From contig JADGAZ010000024.1 in assembly GCA_015231755.1 (NCBI GenBank), positions 1-64,000 on the forward strand: a stretch of DNA of 64,000 nt, given 5' to 3'. Shown in pieces: positions 8,614 to 18,220 of this stretch (positions are counted from its first letter, which is position 1; each line of letters begins with the position of its first letter). Origin of the DNA: Magnetococcales bacterium. GTDB lineage: Bacteria; Pseudomonadota; Magnetococcia; Magnetococcales; Magnetaquicoccaceae. The position numbers and the translations under genes were made by a program. Below the pieces are notes generated by a model, which was not told the origin of the DNA, did not search any database, and saw only the letters and a list, made by a program, of their open reading frames with translations.

Positions 8614-11139
8614 ATGGGAATCCTGCACCGTTTCAATGGTTTGTCCATGGGCACCCAGATCGGATTGGCCTATGGCCTGCCGGCGCTGCTGCTGCTTGCC
8701 GCCCTTTGGATCTATCATGGGGCTCTGGAAGAAAGTCACACCCGTTACGGTCAATTGAGCGGCCTCCTGGCGGAACCGGACAAAAATCACGCCGCGCTGG
8801 CGATCCGGGAGCAGGAGTTGGCCCGGGCCAAGGCGGCCCTGACCGCCCGGGAGGCGGAGGTGGAACGGGAACGACAGACTCTGGCCCAGCAGGCCCGCGC
8901 CCAGGCCGAATCCAAAAAAGAGCCCCCGGTGGTGACGGCGGCCCCCCCGCCCCCCCCTGCACCGCCACGGGCGGAAAAGATCGCCGACACGGGCCGCACC
9001 ACCCTGGCCGCCGCCGCTGTCGCCCTGGAGCAACGGATCTCCCTGTACAGTCTGGACCGGATCGCCACCCTGGTCACCACGTTGAGACGCCACGAAAAAG
9101 AGTACCGCCTCCACTGGAAGGCCAAATACCGGGATCAGTTCGCCCAGACCTGGAAAACATTCCAGCAGGAGCTGGGAGCCGCACCCCTCAAGCCCGCCAC
9201 CTGTAGTCAACTGGCCACCCTGGCCACCGCCTATCAGGACTCTTTTCAGGAGTTTGTCCGGGTCAATCTGCCCCGCAAGAAAAATCCCAGCATCCGAGAG
9301 ATCGACCGGATGAACGACGCGGCGGAACAACTGGAGACTTTCATTCACGCCAATCGGATGCCCGGCATCCGGGATGGTTACATCCAGGCGCGCCTGGAAG
9401 AGGCGGGACTGCTGCTGGACGGCAACACGGCCCGTCTGACCGCTTTCAAGCGCCATCTGGAGGCCATGCGGGCCAGTGTGCAAGACTCCCAACTCCCGAA
9501 AGCCGAACAGGACGCGGTGTTGAGCGATCTGACACGCTACGAGCAGGCCATGCAACAGATGGCGGGAGTCCCGGAAAACCGCACCCCCCTTTCGACCACC
9601 CGGGCGCCCGCCCCGGAGCGCCTTCCGACCCAATCCCGGCTCGTCCCCGCCGCCAGCCGGCCCGTCGCCGGCCTGGAGACGACGGGCCTGGAAGGGCTGT
9701 TCATCGCCGCGGCGGAGGCCGCCACTCCGGTGATGGCACCCCCGGTGACGCTGCCGGGTGCGGGCCTGGCTCCCTGGCTGGCCACCTTCGGGATCATTTG
9801 GGGTGGATTTTTCTCCGGACTGATGATGCGTGGCGGCGCCACCACCCCGGCCAAAGCCGCAGCCCGTTTGCCCATCGCGCCGGAAAAGACCGAACCCACC
9901 CTGCCCACCACCGCCAAACCGGCGCCGCGCCACGATCCCGCCCCATGGGAGGCGGTCGGCTCCAGGCTGGCCACAGCCGGCGAGGGACTGACCGATCTGG
10001 CCCGCAACCTGACGGACGGCGTTACCCGGTTGCAAGAGACAGGCACCCAGGCCATCCAGACGTTGCGTCGCACACACGACCATTCCGATGATCTGCTGGA
10101 TGGCTGTCGGCAACAGGCCCATTCCCGAGAGGTGGCCCTGCACGCCCTGGAAGCGGGAATCGACGGGGTGAATCAGGTGGTCAACGCCGCCAACACCACC
10201 CACGAAACCATGATGGTCTGGCTGGCCACGGTGCAAGGCGCCGCCGAACACCTGCAAACGCTGCATCCGGTGGCCGAAGGGGTGGGTCATCACGCCCTGG
10301 CGGCCATGGAGTCCACCGAACGGGTGGTGCTGGCCCTGGAAGGGGCACGCGCCCGTTGTCTGGACGCCAACCAGGAGTCCCGGGATCTGATCGCCTTTTC
10401 GGAAGACGACCGGGAGGTATTGGAACGCCTCACCACCTCGGCCCGGGCCATCGGTTCGGTGGTGGAGTTGATCAACCACATCGCCGAGCAGACCAACATG
10501 CTCGCCTTGAACGCCTCCATCGAGGCGGCGGGAGCCGGGGACGCGGGCAAGGGTTTCGCGGTGGTGGCCAACGAGGTCAAGGCCCTGGCCCGCAAGACCG
10601 CCGAAGCCACGCAACTGATTTTCGACCGCACCGAAGAGATCTGGACCAACACCGACGAGGTGCGGGAACGGGCACGGCGGGTGCGAGAAGGCGTCCGGCG
10701 CATCGGTGAGGTCAACGACGACATGCTCATCGCCTTGAACGAACAAGGGGAGATGGTGACGGCCACCGCCAGCCGGATGCGCACCCTGGCGGACGAAAGC
10801 CATGGGGTGGCGGAACTGGCCGGAGCGGCCCGCAACACCCTGCAAGCCGGAATCGAAGGTTGGAACGGCTCCCTGCCCGCCCTGGCGGAGATAACCCGGA
10901 CCGCCAACCGGTTGTCCGAGCGGTTGACCCAGGATCGACACAACCTCGGGGAGACGGATGCCACCGCGCTGGAAACCCGCCTCGCGGGCATCCTCCAGGG
11001 ACAAGGGGAGCTGCTCGTCTTGCTGGAGGGTCTGACCCAGGAGGATCCTCTCCTGGATCAGGCGATGCGCGATGTGGCCAACATGGCCGCCACCCTGGAC
11101 GAACTGCGTCGGGAGCTGACCGCTCCCAGCCTGTCATGA
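8614..11139 (+). CDS. Methyl-accepting chemotaxis-type receptor with unusual N-terminal half
   Basis: The 841-residue protein has a membrane segment at about 14-34, a charged coiled coil (about 55-100), a Pro-rich linker (about 105-120), a helical region to about 345, then a second hydrophobic segment near 395-415. The C-terminal half is the signalling hairpin of chemoreceptors. Its tip at about 620-660 reads [20 protein letters not shown] and then [17 protein letters not shown], which contacts CheA/CheW in this family. I see no HAMP domain and no recognised ligand domain. The gene overlaps the following S4-protein gene by four bases (ATGA). It lies upstream of the Kai cluster on the same strand. 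No che operon is in the window. Confidence 0.82.
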   Translation: MGILHRFNGLSMGTQIGLAYGLPALLLLAALWIYHGALEESHTRYGQLSGLLAEPDKNHAALAIREQELARAKAALTAREAEVERERQTLAQQARAQAESKKEPPVVTAAPPPPPAPPRAEKIADTGRTTLAAAAVALEQRISLYSLDRIATLVTTLRRHEKEYRLHWKAKYRDQFAQTWKTFQQELGAAPLKPATCSQLATLATAYQDSFQEFVRVNLPRKKNPSIREIDRMNDAAEQLETFIHANRMPGIRDGYIQARLEEAGLLLDGNTARLTAFKRHLEAMRASVQDSQLPKAEQDAVLSDLTRYEQAMQQMAGVPENRTPLSTTRAPAPERLPTQSRLVPAASRPVAGLETTGLEGLFIAAAEAATPVMAPPVTLPGAGLAPWLATFGIIWGGFFSGLMMRGGATTPAKAAARLPIAPEKTEPTLPTTAKPAPRHDPAPWEAVGSRLATAGEGLTDLARNLTDGVTRLQETGTQAIQTLRRTHDHSDDLLDGCRQQAHSREVALHALEAGIDGVNQVVNAANTTHETMMVWLATVQGAAEHLQTLHPVAEGVGHHALAAMESTERVVLALEGARARCLDANQESRDLIAFSEDDREVLERLTTSARAIGSVVELINHIAEQTNMLALNASIEAAGAGDAGKGFAVVANEVKALARKTAEATQLIFDRTEEIWTNTDEVRERARRVREGVRRIGEVNDDMLIALNEQGEMVTATASRMRTLADESHGVAELAGAARNTLQAGIEGWNGSLPALAEITRTANRLSERLTQDRHNLGETDATALETRLAGILQGQGELLVLLEGLTQEDPLLDQAMRDVANMAATLDELRRELTAPSLS

Positions 11140-11564
11140 GCGCCACCCGGGGCCGGGAACCACCGGCTGCCGACACGGAAGAGGAGTCCGAACGGCTCGA
11201 CAAATGGCTCTGGGCCGCCCGTTTTTTCAAGACCCGTTCCCTGGCCATCGAGGCGGCCAACGGGGGAAAAATCCACGTCAACGGTCTGCGAGCCAAGCCG
11301 GGCCGGGATATACGGGTGGGAGACACCCTGGAAATCCGCAAGGAGGTGTTTTTGCACGCCGTGGTGGTGGTGGGATTGTCCCGACAGCGGGGACCGGCGA
11401 CCGCGGCCCGCCTGCTCTACGAAGAGAGCGAAGCGAGCCGGCTGGAACGGGAGCGCATTGCCGAAAATTTACGCGCCGAGCCCCGTCTTCTGCCGGGTGT
11501 GGGCCGTCCCACCAAAAAAGATCGCCGGGCCATTGTCCGTTTCCGCGGCAACGAGACGGGATGA
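11136..11564 (+). CDS. S4-domain RNA-binding protein (Hsp15/HslR type)
   Basis: The 142-residue protein has an S4 domain at residues 20-80 ([18 protein letters not shown], then [16 protein letters not shown]) and a basic C-terminal tail ([15 protein letters not shown]), as in Hsp15/HslR. E. coli Hsp15 binds stalled 50S subunits carrying tRNA and nascent chain and aids recycling. The start codon overlaps the stop of the chemoreceptor gene, suggesting translational coupling, although the functions look unrelated. Confidence 0.85.
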   Translation: MSATRGREPPAADTEEESERLDKWLWAARFFKTRSLAIEAANGGKIHVNGLRAKPGRDIRVGDTLEIRKEVFLHAVVVVGLSRQRGPATAARLLYEESEASRLERERIAENLRAEPRLLPGVGRPTKKDRRAIVRFRGNETG

Positions 11565-11726
11565 CTTCTCCCGTTCCGCCCATACCCTGCGGATAAAATC
11601 ACCACGATTGCGTCTGACGGCCACGTTGGGATGGCAATCGTGGCGGGAGTGTGTCAAGATGGCCATCTATCGCAATGGCACAAAAAAACCAGACCTCAGG
11701 CACCAAACCAGGGGGGAGAAAGGACC

Positions 11727-12215
11727 ATGTCGGCGGAACAGTGGGGCGCACCCATCGAAATCCTCTTGGTGGAGGACAATCCCGGAGATGTGGACCTGAC
11801 CCGCGAGGTACTCACCGACAGCAAGGTGGCCAACCATCTGGTGGTGGCCACCGACGGAGAGGCGGCCATGGACTATCTGCTGGGACACGGCATTCACGCC
11901 GGCGCTCCCAAACCGGATCTGATCCTGCTGGATCTGAACCTCCCCCGCAAGGATGGCCGGGAGGTGCTGGAGGAGATCAAATCCCATCCTGCGTTGCGCA
12001 CCATTCCGGTGGTGATCCTGACCACCTCCCGCGCCGAAGAGGATGTGGTCAAGACCTACCAGCATCACGCCAACTGCTACATCACCAAGCCGGTGGATCT
12101 GGATCAGTTCATCCAGGTGGTCAAGGCCATCGAGGATTTCTGGTTCACGGTGGTCAAACTGCCCAGTCGCAACGAAACGCCGGTCCGCCTGATCCCGCGA
12201 CAGGATCGTCCATGA
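11727..12215 (+). CDS. CheY-like response regulator (Rcp1-type)
   Basis: This 162-residue single REC domain has the acidic pair in [17 protein letters not shown], phospho-acceptor Asp in [13 protein letters not shown] and the Lys of the switch region in [12 protein letters not shown]. The xxNPGDxxL pattern after the acidic pair is typical of Rcp1-like regulators paired with phytochrome or hybrid kinases. A good AGAAAGGA precedes the ATG at 11727. The gene ends 20 bases before kaiB and is the first gene of the Kai cluster. It is probably phosphorylated by one of the two kinases at 15170-17802. Confidence 0.9.
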   Translation: MSAEQWGAPIEILLVEDNPGDVDLTREVLTDSKVANHLVVATDGEAAMDYLLGHGIHAGAPKPDLILLDLNLPRKDGREVLEEIKSHPALRTIPVVILTTSRAEEDVVKTYQHHANCYITKPVDLDQFIQVVKAIEDFWFTVVKLPSRNETPVRLIPRQDRP

Positions 12216-12234
12216 TGCCCGCGAAAGGATCGCC

Positions 12235-12555
12235 ATGTCCATGACCGACTACGGAATGTACGTCCTCAAACTCTTCGTCACCGGCCACACGCCCCGTTCC
12301 GAACGCGCCATCCACAACCTGCGCCGGATCTGCGAACGGGAATTGGAGGGTCGTTACGAAATGGTGGTGATCGACATTCTGGAACACCCCCAGTCCGCCG
12401 AGGACGAAAAAATTCTCGCCACGCCGACCCTGATCAAGGCACTGCCCCTGCCTTTGCGGCGCATCATCGGTGATCTGACCGACAAGGAAAAGGTACTGCT
12501 CGGACTGGATCTGTTGCCCTTGCCCACAGACCCCCTTTCCTGCCCGGCGGAGTGA
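12235..12555 (+). CDS. kaiB: KaiB-family protein
   Basis: KaiB is a small thioredoxin-like protein that binds KaiC. The 106-residue sequence has the family pattern: [18 protein letters not shown] in the first strand and helix, [20 protein letters not shown] in the middle, and [21 protein letters not shown] with the conserved Pro-rich turn. In cyanobacteria KaiB changes fold on binding phosphorylated KaiC. In other bacteria KaiB-KaiC pairs without KaiA may work as timers or stress switches. AAAGGA lies upstream of the start. The stop codon overlaps the next gene. Confidence 0.93.
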   Translation: MSMTDYGMYVLKLFVTGHTPRSERAIHNLRRICERELEGRYEMVVIDILEHPQSAEDEKILATPTLIKALPLPLRRIIGDLTDKEKVLLGLDLLPLPTDPLSCPAE

Positions 12556-13388
12556 CACGAGATGGTCGCATGAGCGACACCAAGCGTAACGGTGGTTCCA
12601 TCGATCCTTTGCGCATCCTGCTGGTGGAGGATTCGGAAGCGGATCGTTTGCTGGTGCAAGAAAACGCGCTGTCGGCAGACGCCATCGGTTATGGCCATCT
12701 GCCCTCCCTCTCCCTGACTCCGGCATGGGAACTGCGTCAGGCCATGACCCTGCTGGCCCGGGAACGGTTCGACGCGGCCTTGCTGGATCTCAATCTGCCG
12801 GACAGCGTCGGCCTGGAGACCTTTCACCGTTTCCGGCGTCAGGCACCGGATCTGGCGGTGGTGGTGCTGACCGGGCTGGACGACGACGCCCTGGGGGCCG
12901 ACACCATCCGTCACGGCGCCCAGGACTACCTGAGCAAAGGCAATCTGGACGGCACCCTGTTGACCCGGGCGATCCGCTACGCGGTGGAACGGCAACGGCT
13001 GCTCAACGAACTGGAACGGACCCGGCAACGGTTGCGTCAGGAACAAGAAATCCAATCCCTGGAACGCCTGTCGGACCGGACACCGGGAGATGGTCTGCGG
13101 GCTTTGTCCCTGGAACGGGTCTACGGGGAGTTGGTGCGACACTATGTGATCACCACCCGGGAACGCCGGGATCCCCCCAGAGAAGAGGTGCGCGCCCTGG
13201 CGACCCGTCTGGTGGCCATGAACGCCGGCGCCCGGGATGTGGTGCTGTTGCATCTGAAAATGCTGCGGGGTACCGGCCATTGGGCCACCGTGGCCGAAGA
13301 ACGGGCCTTTTCCCAGGACGCCCGACTGGTGCTGCTGGAACTGTTGGGTCATTTGACCGATTTCTATCGGGAACGGAGCCAGAACTGA
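12552..13388 (+). CDS. Response regulator with a C-terminal helical extension
   Basis: The 278-residue protein has a REC domain at about 20-145 ([14 protein letters not shown], phospho-acceptor Asp in [12 protein letters not shown], and Lys in YLSKGNLDG). A charged helix follows, then a C-terminal region of about 120 residues that I do not recognise (contains [20 protein letters not shown] and ends [12 protein letters not shown]). That region is predicted helical and has no DNA-binding or enzymatic motif that I can see. The assigned start is GTG, overlapping the kaiB stop by four bases; an ATG at 12570 is also possible. Its place between kaiB and kaiC suggests it carries output or input of the Kai proteins. 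Confidence 0.82.
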   Translation: MTRDGRMSDTKRNGGSIDPLRILLVEDSEADRLLVQENALSADAIGYGHLPSLSLTPAWELRQAMTLLARERFDAALLDLNLPDSVGLETFHRFRRQAPDLAVVVLTGLDDDALGADTIRHGAQDYLSKGNLDGTLLTRAIRYAVERQRLLNELERTRQRLRQEQEIQSLERLSDRTPGDGLRALSLERVYGELVRHYVITTRERRDPPREEVRALATRLVAMNAGARDVVLLHLKMLRGTGHWATVAEERAFSQDARLVLLELLGHLTDFYRERSQN

Positions 13389-13604
13389 TCGCCTGCATGG
13401 TCACGCTGGCCGCGTCCCGTTTTTATTGTGCGTCACCGCCGGATCCCCCATCGGGAAACGGACTGCAAACCACCCTGGTGCGTCTTTTCTGCGGTTCCCC
13501 CCTCACAATCGTCGGAGACCTCTCCGCCGAGACGCGCCTGCGTCAGATCCCGGGGCTTCCAGCAGGAGGCAATCCGGAACCATCACAATGAAAGGTATGG
13601 AAAA

Positions 13605-15113
13605 ATGCGCGAAAATACCGACGCACTGGTGAAAATGCCCACCGGCATCGAAGGCTTCGACCACCTCACCATGGGGGGATTGCCCAAAGGACGCACCTGC
13701 CTGATCTCCGGCAGTTCGGGGTCCGGCAAGACCATTTTAGGCATGGAGTTTCTGTATCGGGGCATCTCCCGTTTCGGACGCAAGGGGGTGTTTGTCAGCA
13801 TGGAGGAACGCGCCCCGGATATCATGCGCAATGTCAGTCGCATGGGCTGGGGATTGCACACCATGGTCGCCAACGGACAGCTCAGACTGGTGGATGCGGG
13901 CCCGGATCCGATTCCCATCGAAGAGTCCGGTGTCTATGATCTTTCCGGTCTGCTGGTACGCATCGAGCACGCCGTGGAACAGACCGGCGCCGAACTGCTG
14001 GTGCTGGACTCCATCGGTTCGCTGTTCGACCAGTTCGACAACGCCGCCGTGGTGCGCCGGGAGATTTTCCGCATCATCGACGCCCTGCGCAACATGGGCA
14101 TCACCGCCATTCTCACCGCCGAACGGCTGGACGAATACGGTCGCATCTCCCGTCACGGGGTGGAGGAGTTCGTCTCCGACACGGTGATCATCCTGCGCAA
14201 CGTGCTCAAGGAAGAAAAATGCCGCCGCACCATCCAGGTGCTGAAAATGCGCGGGGATACCCATTACAAAGGGGAATACCCCTTCACCATCAACGCCCCC
14301 ACCGGCATCAGCATTCTGCCCTTGTCGGCCCGGGAACTCAAACAGTCCTCCTCCACCACCCGCATCAGCTTCGGCAATCAGATCCTCGATCAGATGGCCG
14401 GAGGCGGACTGTTCCGGGATTCGATCTTTCTGGTCAGTGGTCCCACCGGAGGAGGCAAAACCCTGCTGGCCACCACCTTCGCCGCCGAAGGGTGCCGCCG
14501 GGGAGAAAAGGTGCTGCTTTTGGCCTACGAGGAGTCCCATGCCCAACTGCTGCGCAATGCCCAGTCCTGGGGGCTGGACTTCCAGAAATGGGAGGAGGAT
14601 GGCCTGTTGCGGGTCATGTGCCAATATCCCGAATCCATGGGACTGGAAGACCATCTGCTGTTGATCCAACGGGAAATCGAACAGTTCCGCCCCAAACGGT
14701 TGATCATGGACAGCGTATCCGCCATGGAACGGATGGCCCATGTGCGCTTTTTCCGGGAGTTCGTCATCGGTCTGACCTCCTTTGCCAAACAGGAGGAGGT
14801 GTGCTCCCTGTTCACCAGCACCACCCCCAAGCTGTCGGGGGGGGATTCGGTCACCGAGGCCCACATCTCCACCATCACCGACGCCATTTTGTTGTTGCGT
14901 TATGTGGAGATCAACGGAATCCTGCGGCGCGGTGTGGCGGTGATCAAAATGCGCGGCTCCCAGCACGACAAGCAGATCCGGGAGTTCACCATCGACGATC
15001 AGGGTTTGCACATCGGCAAGCCCTTCACCAATGTCCAAAACATCATCCTGGGCATTCCCTCGGCCACCATGCCCTCGGAGGTCGAACAACTCGGGGCCAT
15101 GTTCGAGGATTGA
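13605..15113 (+). CDS. kaiC: KaiC-family circadian/clock ATPase-kinase
   Basis: The 502-residue protein has two RecA-like domains. The first has Walker A GSSGSGKT, the catalytic Glu pair in SMEERAPDI and Walker B LLVLDSIGSLF. The second has Walker A GPTGGGKT, Glu pair AYEESHAQ and Walker B RLIMDSVSAME. The cyanobacterial autophosphorylation segment is preserved as TEAHISTITD, giving Thr417, Ser422 and Thr423, so phosphorylation in the second domain is possible. KMRGSQHDKQIREF, found after it in true KaiC, is also kept. The start at 13605 follows AAAGGTATGG. A 217-base gap separates it from the upstream regulator, so it may have its own promoter. No kaiA is present in the window. Confidence 0.95.
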   Translation: MRENTDALVKMPTGIEGFDHLTMGGLPKGRTCLISGSSGSGKTILGMEFLYRGISRFGRKGVFVSMEERAPDIMRNVSRMGWGLHTMVANGQLRLVDAGPDPIPIEESGVYDLSGLLVRIEHAVEQTGAELLVLDSIGSLFDQFDNAAVVRREIFRIIDALRNMGITAILTAERLDEYGRISRHGVEEFVSDTVIILRNVLKEEKCRRTIQVLKMRGDTHYKGEYPFTINAPTGISILPLSARELKQSSSTTRISFGNQILDQMAGGGLFRDSIFLVSGPTGGGKTLLATTFAAEGCRRGEKVLLLAYEESHAQLLRNAQSWGLDFQKWEEDGLLRVMCQYPESMGLEDHLLLIQREIEQFRPKRLIMDSVSAMERMAHVRFFREFVIGLTSFAKQEEVCSLFTSTTPKLSGGDSVTEAHISTITDAILLLRYVEINGILRRGVAVIKMRGSQHDKQIREFTIDDQGLHIGKPFTNVQNIILGIPSATMPSEVEQLGAMFED

Positions 15114-15169
15114 CCACCCTGGGGCCATGCTGCGGCTTCGGCCCCCTTTGCAACTGACAGGATCCCATC

Positions 15170-16225
15170 ATGTTGAGCCGTTCCCTGCGTCAAACCCTGC
15201 TGGACAAGAATGTCGACGCCATGCTGGTGGTGGATCGTTCGGGCCGGATCCGTTACGCCAACCATGCGGCGGAGCGGCTGTTTTCCAAAGACCGGGACGA
15301 ACTGGTCAACCGGGAACTGGGTTTTCCGGTGGTGGTGGGCGAAAACAGCGAAGTGGATCTGGTACGCCGCGACGGAGAGGCGCGGGTGGCGGAAATGCGG
15401 GCCGTGGAAATTCCCTGGCCCAAAAAATCCACGGTATTTTTGGTCTCCTTGCGGGACATCACGGAACGCAAACGGCTGGAAGAGGAACTGCGTGAGGCCA
15501 AACAGGCCGCCGAGGCGGCCCATGCCACCAAAAACCGTTTTCTGGTCAATATGAGTCATGAGTTGCGCACCCCTCTCAACGCGGTGATCGGATTTTCCGG
15601 GCTGCTGCTGGAAAAAGAGATGGGAGCCTTGACCGAAACCCAGGAGGAATTTCTCAAAGGGGTACTCAAAAGCGGTCGGGAACTGCTGGGACTGGTGAAC
15701 AATCTGCTGGATCTGGCGGACGCGGTTTCGGGTCAGACCACCACCCGCATGCGACTGTTCGACCTGAAGGTCTTTCTGGCCACCCATCTCTCCCACGCCC
15801 GGGAGTTGGCCGCCATGCGGGGACAGCGGATTCACGCCGAATGGATGGAGGCTCCGGAACTGTTGCGCACCGATCCAACCCTGCTGGGCCGGGTGCTGGA
15901 TGTGTTGCTGGACAACGCCATGAAATTTTCCCCTTCCGACGGACGCATCGACCTGATCGCCCGCAAGGCCGCCAACGCCACCGGCAAGGCGGGTCTGGAA
16001 CTGCTGATCACCGACAGCGGCATCGGCATCGAGGCCGACGACCTGGAGCGCATTTTTCTGCCGTTCGAACAGGCGGATCTGACCAATGGCCGGGTTTTTT
16101 CCGGGGCGGGGGTGGGATTGACCCTGGCCCGTCAGTGGGTCGAGTTGCTGGGAGGCCACGTGGAGGCGAGCAGCCGGGGCGTGGATCAGGGCAGTCGTTT
16201 CCTGGTGTGGCTACCGTTGAAGTGA
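15170..16225 (+). CDS. PAS-domain histidine kinase of the Kai cluster
   Basis: The 351-residue soluble kinase begins with a PAS domain (residues about 5-105: VDAMLVVDRSGRIRYANHAA). The HisKA domain follows with the phospho-acceptor His in FLVNMSHELRTPLNAVIG, then the ATPase domain with the N box (LLDNAMKF), DSGIGIEADDLERIF and GVGLTLARQWVE. It has no membrane segment or receiver domain, so it must pass phosphate to a separate regulator. The two regulators upstream are the obvious candidates. It lies 57 bases after kaiC. In cyanobacteria the KaiC-reading kinase SasA carries a KaiB-like domain; none is seen here. Confidence 0.9.
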   Translation: MLSRSLRQTLLDKNVDAMLVVDRSGRIRYANHAAERLFSKDRDELVNRELGFPVVVGENSEVDLVRRDGEARVAEMRAVEIPWPKKSTVFLVSLRDITERKRLEEELREAKQAAEAAHATKNRFLVNMSHELRTPLNAVIGFSGLLLEKEMGALTETQEEFLKGVLKSGRELLGLVNNLLDLADAVSGQTTTRMRLFDLKVFLATHLSHARELAAMRGQRIHAEWMEAPELLRTDPTLLGRVLDVLLDNAMKFSPSDGRIDLIARKAANATGKAGLELLITDSGIGIEADDLERIFLPFEQADLTNGRVFSGAGVGLTLARQWVELLGGHVEASSRGVDQGSRFLVWLPLK

Positions 16226-16248
16226 TGCCGACAATCGGGAGGGCAACC

Positions 16249-17802
16249 ATGGCGCACGGGCAACACCCCTCGGAAAATCAGGCCGACGCCGATGATTGGC
16301 GCCATCTGGTGGCCATGAACAGCGACGGTATTTTAGTGGTGGATCATCATGGTGTGGTCTGTTTCGCCAATCCGGCGGTATCCTCCCTGTTCGGCGGAAA
16401 ACGGCTGGATGTGGGGGATCTGTTCGGTTTTCCGGTTTCCGCCGGCGAGACCACGGAACTGGATACCTGGCTGCCGGGGGGGATATCCGGGGTGCTGGAG
16501 ATGCGGGTCAGCGCCATCACTTGGCGTGGTCATCCCGCCTTTCTGGCCTCGCTGCGGGACATCACCGACCGCAAGGGGGTGGAAATCGAACTCTCCCGGG
16601 CCAAGGAGGCGGCGGAACGGGCCAATCACGCCAAAAGCGTCTTTCTGGCCACCATGAGCCACGAAATCCGCACCCCCCTCAACGCCATCATCGGCACCAG
16701 TGAATGGATGGAAGGCTCCGACTCTCCGGAGGAGTGGCGGGAGGCGATGGACGTGATCCAGGAGTCGGGTCGGGCGCTGCTCACCTTGATCAACGACGTG
16801 CTGGATCTGGCCAAGATCGAATCCGGCGCCGAGGAGCGTCAGGACGAACGCTTTTCTCCCGGCGAACTGCTGGATGGGGTCTATCGCATCATGCGTCTGC
16901 CGGCGGTGGAACAAAAACGACTCGCCCTCACCGTCTGCGTGGATGAGGAGGTCCCTCCGCTGGTCATCGGCGATGTGCGCCGCATCCGTCAGGTGTTGAT
17001 CAACCTGACCGGCAATGCCATCAAGTTCACCCGGACCGGCGCGGTACGCATCGGCGTCGGGGTGCAATCCTGCCAATACGAGAAGGTGGTGTTGCGCTTT
17101 TCGGTGGAGGATACCGGCATCGGCATTCCCCACGATAAACAACAAGTGATCTTCGACGCCTTCGCCCAGGCCGATTCCACCATCGCCCGCCGCTTCGGGG
17201 GCACGGGTCTGGGGTTGGCCATCAGCGTGCGCCTGGCCCGCATGCTGGACGGACGGCTGTGGGTGGAGAGCGAACCGGATCGGGGCAGTTGTTTTTTTCT
17301 GGAGGTGCCGGTCACCCTGGCTCCCGGGGAGGCGCTCCAGAGGCCATCACCCGCCACGGTTCCGTCCGCTTTCGCCTCTCCGGAACGTCTGGCCCAGGCC
17401 CGCATCCTGCTGGCGGAAGACAACACCCTCAATCAAATGGTCATCTTGAAAATGTTCCGGCGTCTGGGGGTCACTCCGGAGCTGGCAATCAGCGGCGCCC
17501 AGGTGCAAGAGCGGGTGGAAGAACAGCGCTACGACCTGATCTTTCTGGATCTGGAGTTGCCGGACGCCTCGGGTCACGATCTGGCCATCTGGCTGCGCAA
17601 ACGGGAACGGACCCTGGCTCTGTCCCCTGCGGTGCTGGTGGCCTTCACCGCCTCCACCTTTGAAAGCGACCGGCTGCGCTGTCTGGAGGTGGGCATGAAC
17701 GATTTTCTCTCCAAGCCCACCCGCATGAACGACCTGAAGGCCATGCTGGGACGGTGGCTGAGGGAGGAATCCAGACTCCCGGCTCCCCCATCACCGGACT
17801 GA
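16249..17802 (+). CDS. PAS hybrid histidine kinase with receiver domain
   Basis: The 517-residue protein has a PAS domain (about 20-110) closely resembling that of the kinase before it: both share LxVVDxxGxxxxANxA, a FGFPV/LGFPV turn and an SLRDIT(D/E)RK end. HisKA follows (His in FLATMSHEIRTPLNAIIG), then the ATPase domain (LTGNAIKFT, DTGIGIPHDKQ, GGTGLGLAI) and a C-terminal REC (ILLAEDNTLNQMV, Asp in LIFLDLELPDASG). No membrane segment is present. GGGAGGG precedes the chosen ATG; an earlier in-frame ATG at 16225 overlaps the previous stop. The two kinases probably arose by duplication. The gene is the last of the Kai cluster. Confidence 0.9.
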   Translation: MAHGQHPSENQADADDWRHLVAMNSDGILVVDHHGVVCFANPAVSSLFGGKRLDVGDLFGFPVSAGETTELDTWLPGGISGVLEMRVSAITWRGHPAFLASLRDITDRKGVEIELSRAKEAAERANHAKSVFLATMSHEIRTPLNAIIGTSEWMEGSDSPEEWREAMDVIQESGRALLTLINDVLDLAKIESGAEERQDERFSPGELLDGVYRIMRLPAVEQKRLALTVCVDEEVPPLVIGDVRRIRQVLINLTGNAIKFTRTGAVRIGVGVQSCQYEKVVLRFSVEDTGIGIPHDKQQVIFDAFAQADSTIARRFGGTGLGLAISVRLARMLDGRLWVESEPDRGSCFFLEVPVTLAPGEALQRPSPATVPSAFASPERLAQARILLAEDNTLNQMVILKMFRRLGVTPELAISGAQVQERVEEQRYDLIFLDLELPDASGHDLAIWLRKRERTLALSPAVLVAFTASTFESDRLRCLEVGMNDFLSKPTRMNDLKAMLGRWLREESRLPAPPSPD

Positions 17803-18220
17803 CCCCCCCATCCGTCCCGAAAAACACCCCCACGCCCCGCTTTCCACCCCGGATTCATGCCACCCGCTTCGCCCGGTTCGATCCCATTCCAACACCATTC
17901 CCGCCAGTCGTTCAACACAAAGATGTCAATACTGCCCATCTTTCCGGGCAAAAGGCACATTTAACACACCCTTAACACAGGCTTCATCCGGAATTCATCC
18001 TATTCTCACAATCATCCATTATGATATCGACCCATCGTCAAATCCGATCTTTCCTTAAGATCCATCGGAACATCGCGTCTTTCCGGTATGGTACGGACTG
18101 CATTTCTTGCACTTTTTGATCAGACAGGTCACACGTCATACCCATTGGAGCATGACGACCACACAGTAACATCACACAGATTTGGCCGGATTGGCCAGAA
18201 ACAACCAGGAGCTTCCGAAC
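17803..18220. other. Intergenic region upstream of the DUF47 gene
   Basis: This 418-base stretch has no convincing gene. It is more AT-rich than its surroundings and contains two copies of TTAACAC seven bases apart near 17961-17977. It presumably contains the promoter of the DUF47 gene, but I cannot place one with confidence. I looked for a Pho box and did not find a good match. Confidence 0.4.

Noticed and set aside
8551-11004. An 817-codon open frame on the minus strand opposite the chemoreceptor gene
   Set aside because: It has low-complexity Gly/Gln/His-rich sequence with no ribosome-binding site, while the plus-strand frame carries the conserved chemoreceptor tip.
17803-18220. Possible Pho box before the DUF47 gene
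   Set aside because: I searched for two CTGTCAT-like half-sites 11 bases apart and found only partial matches.
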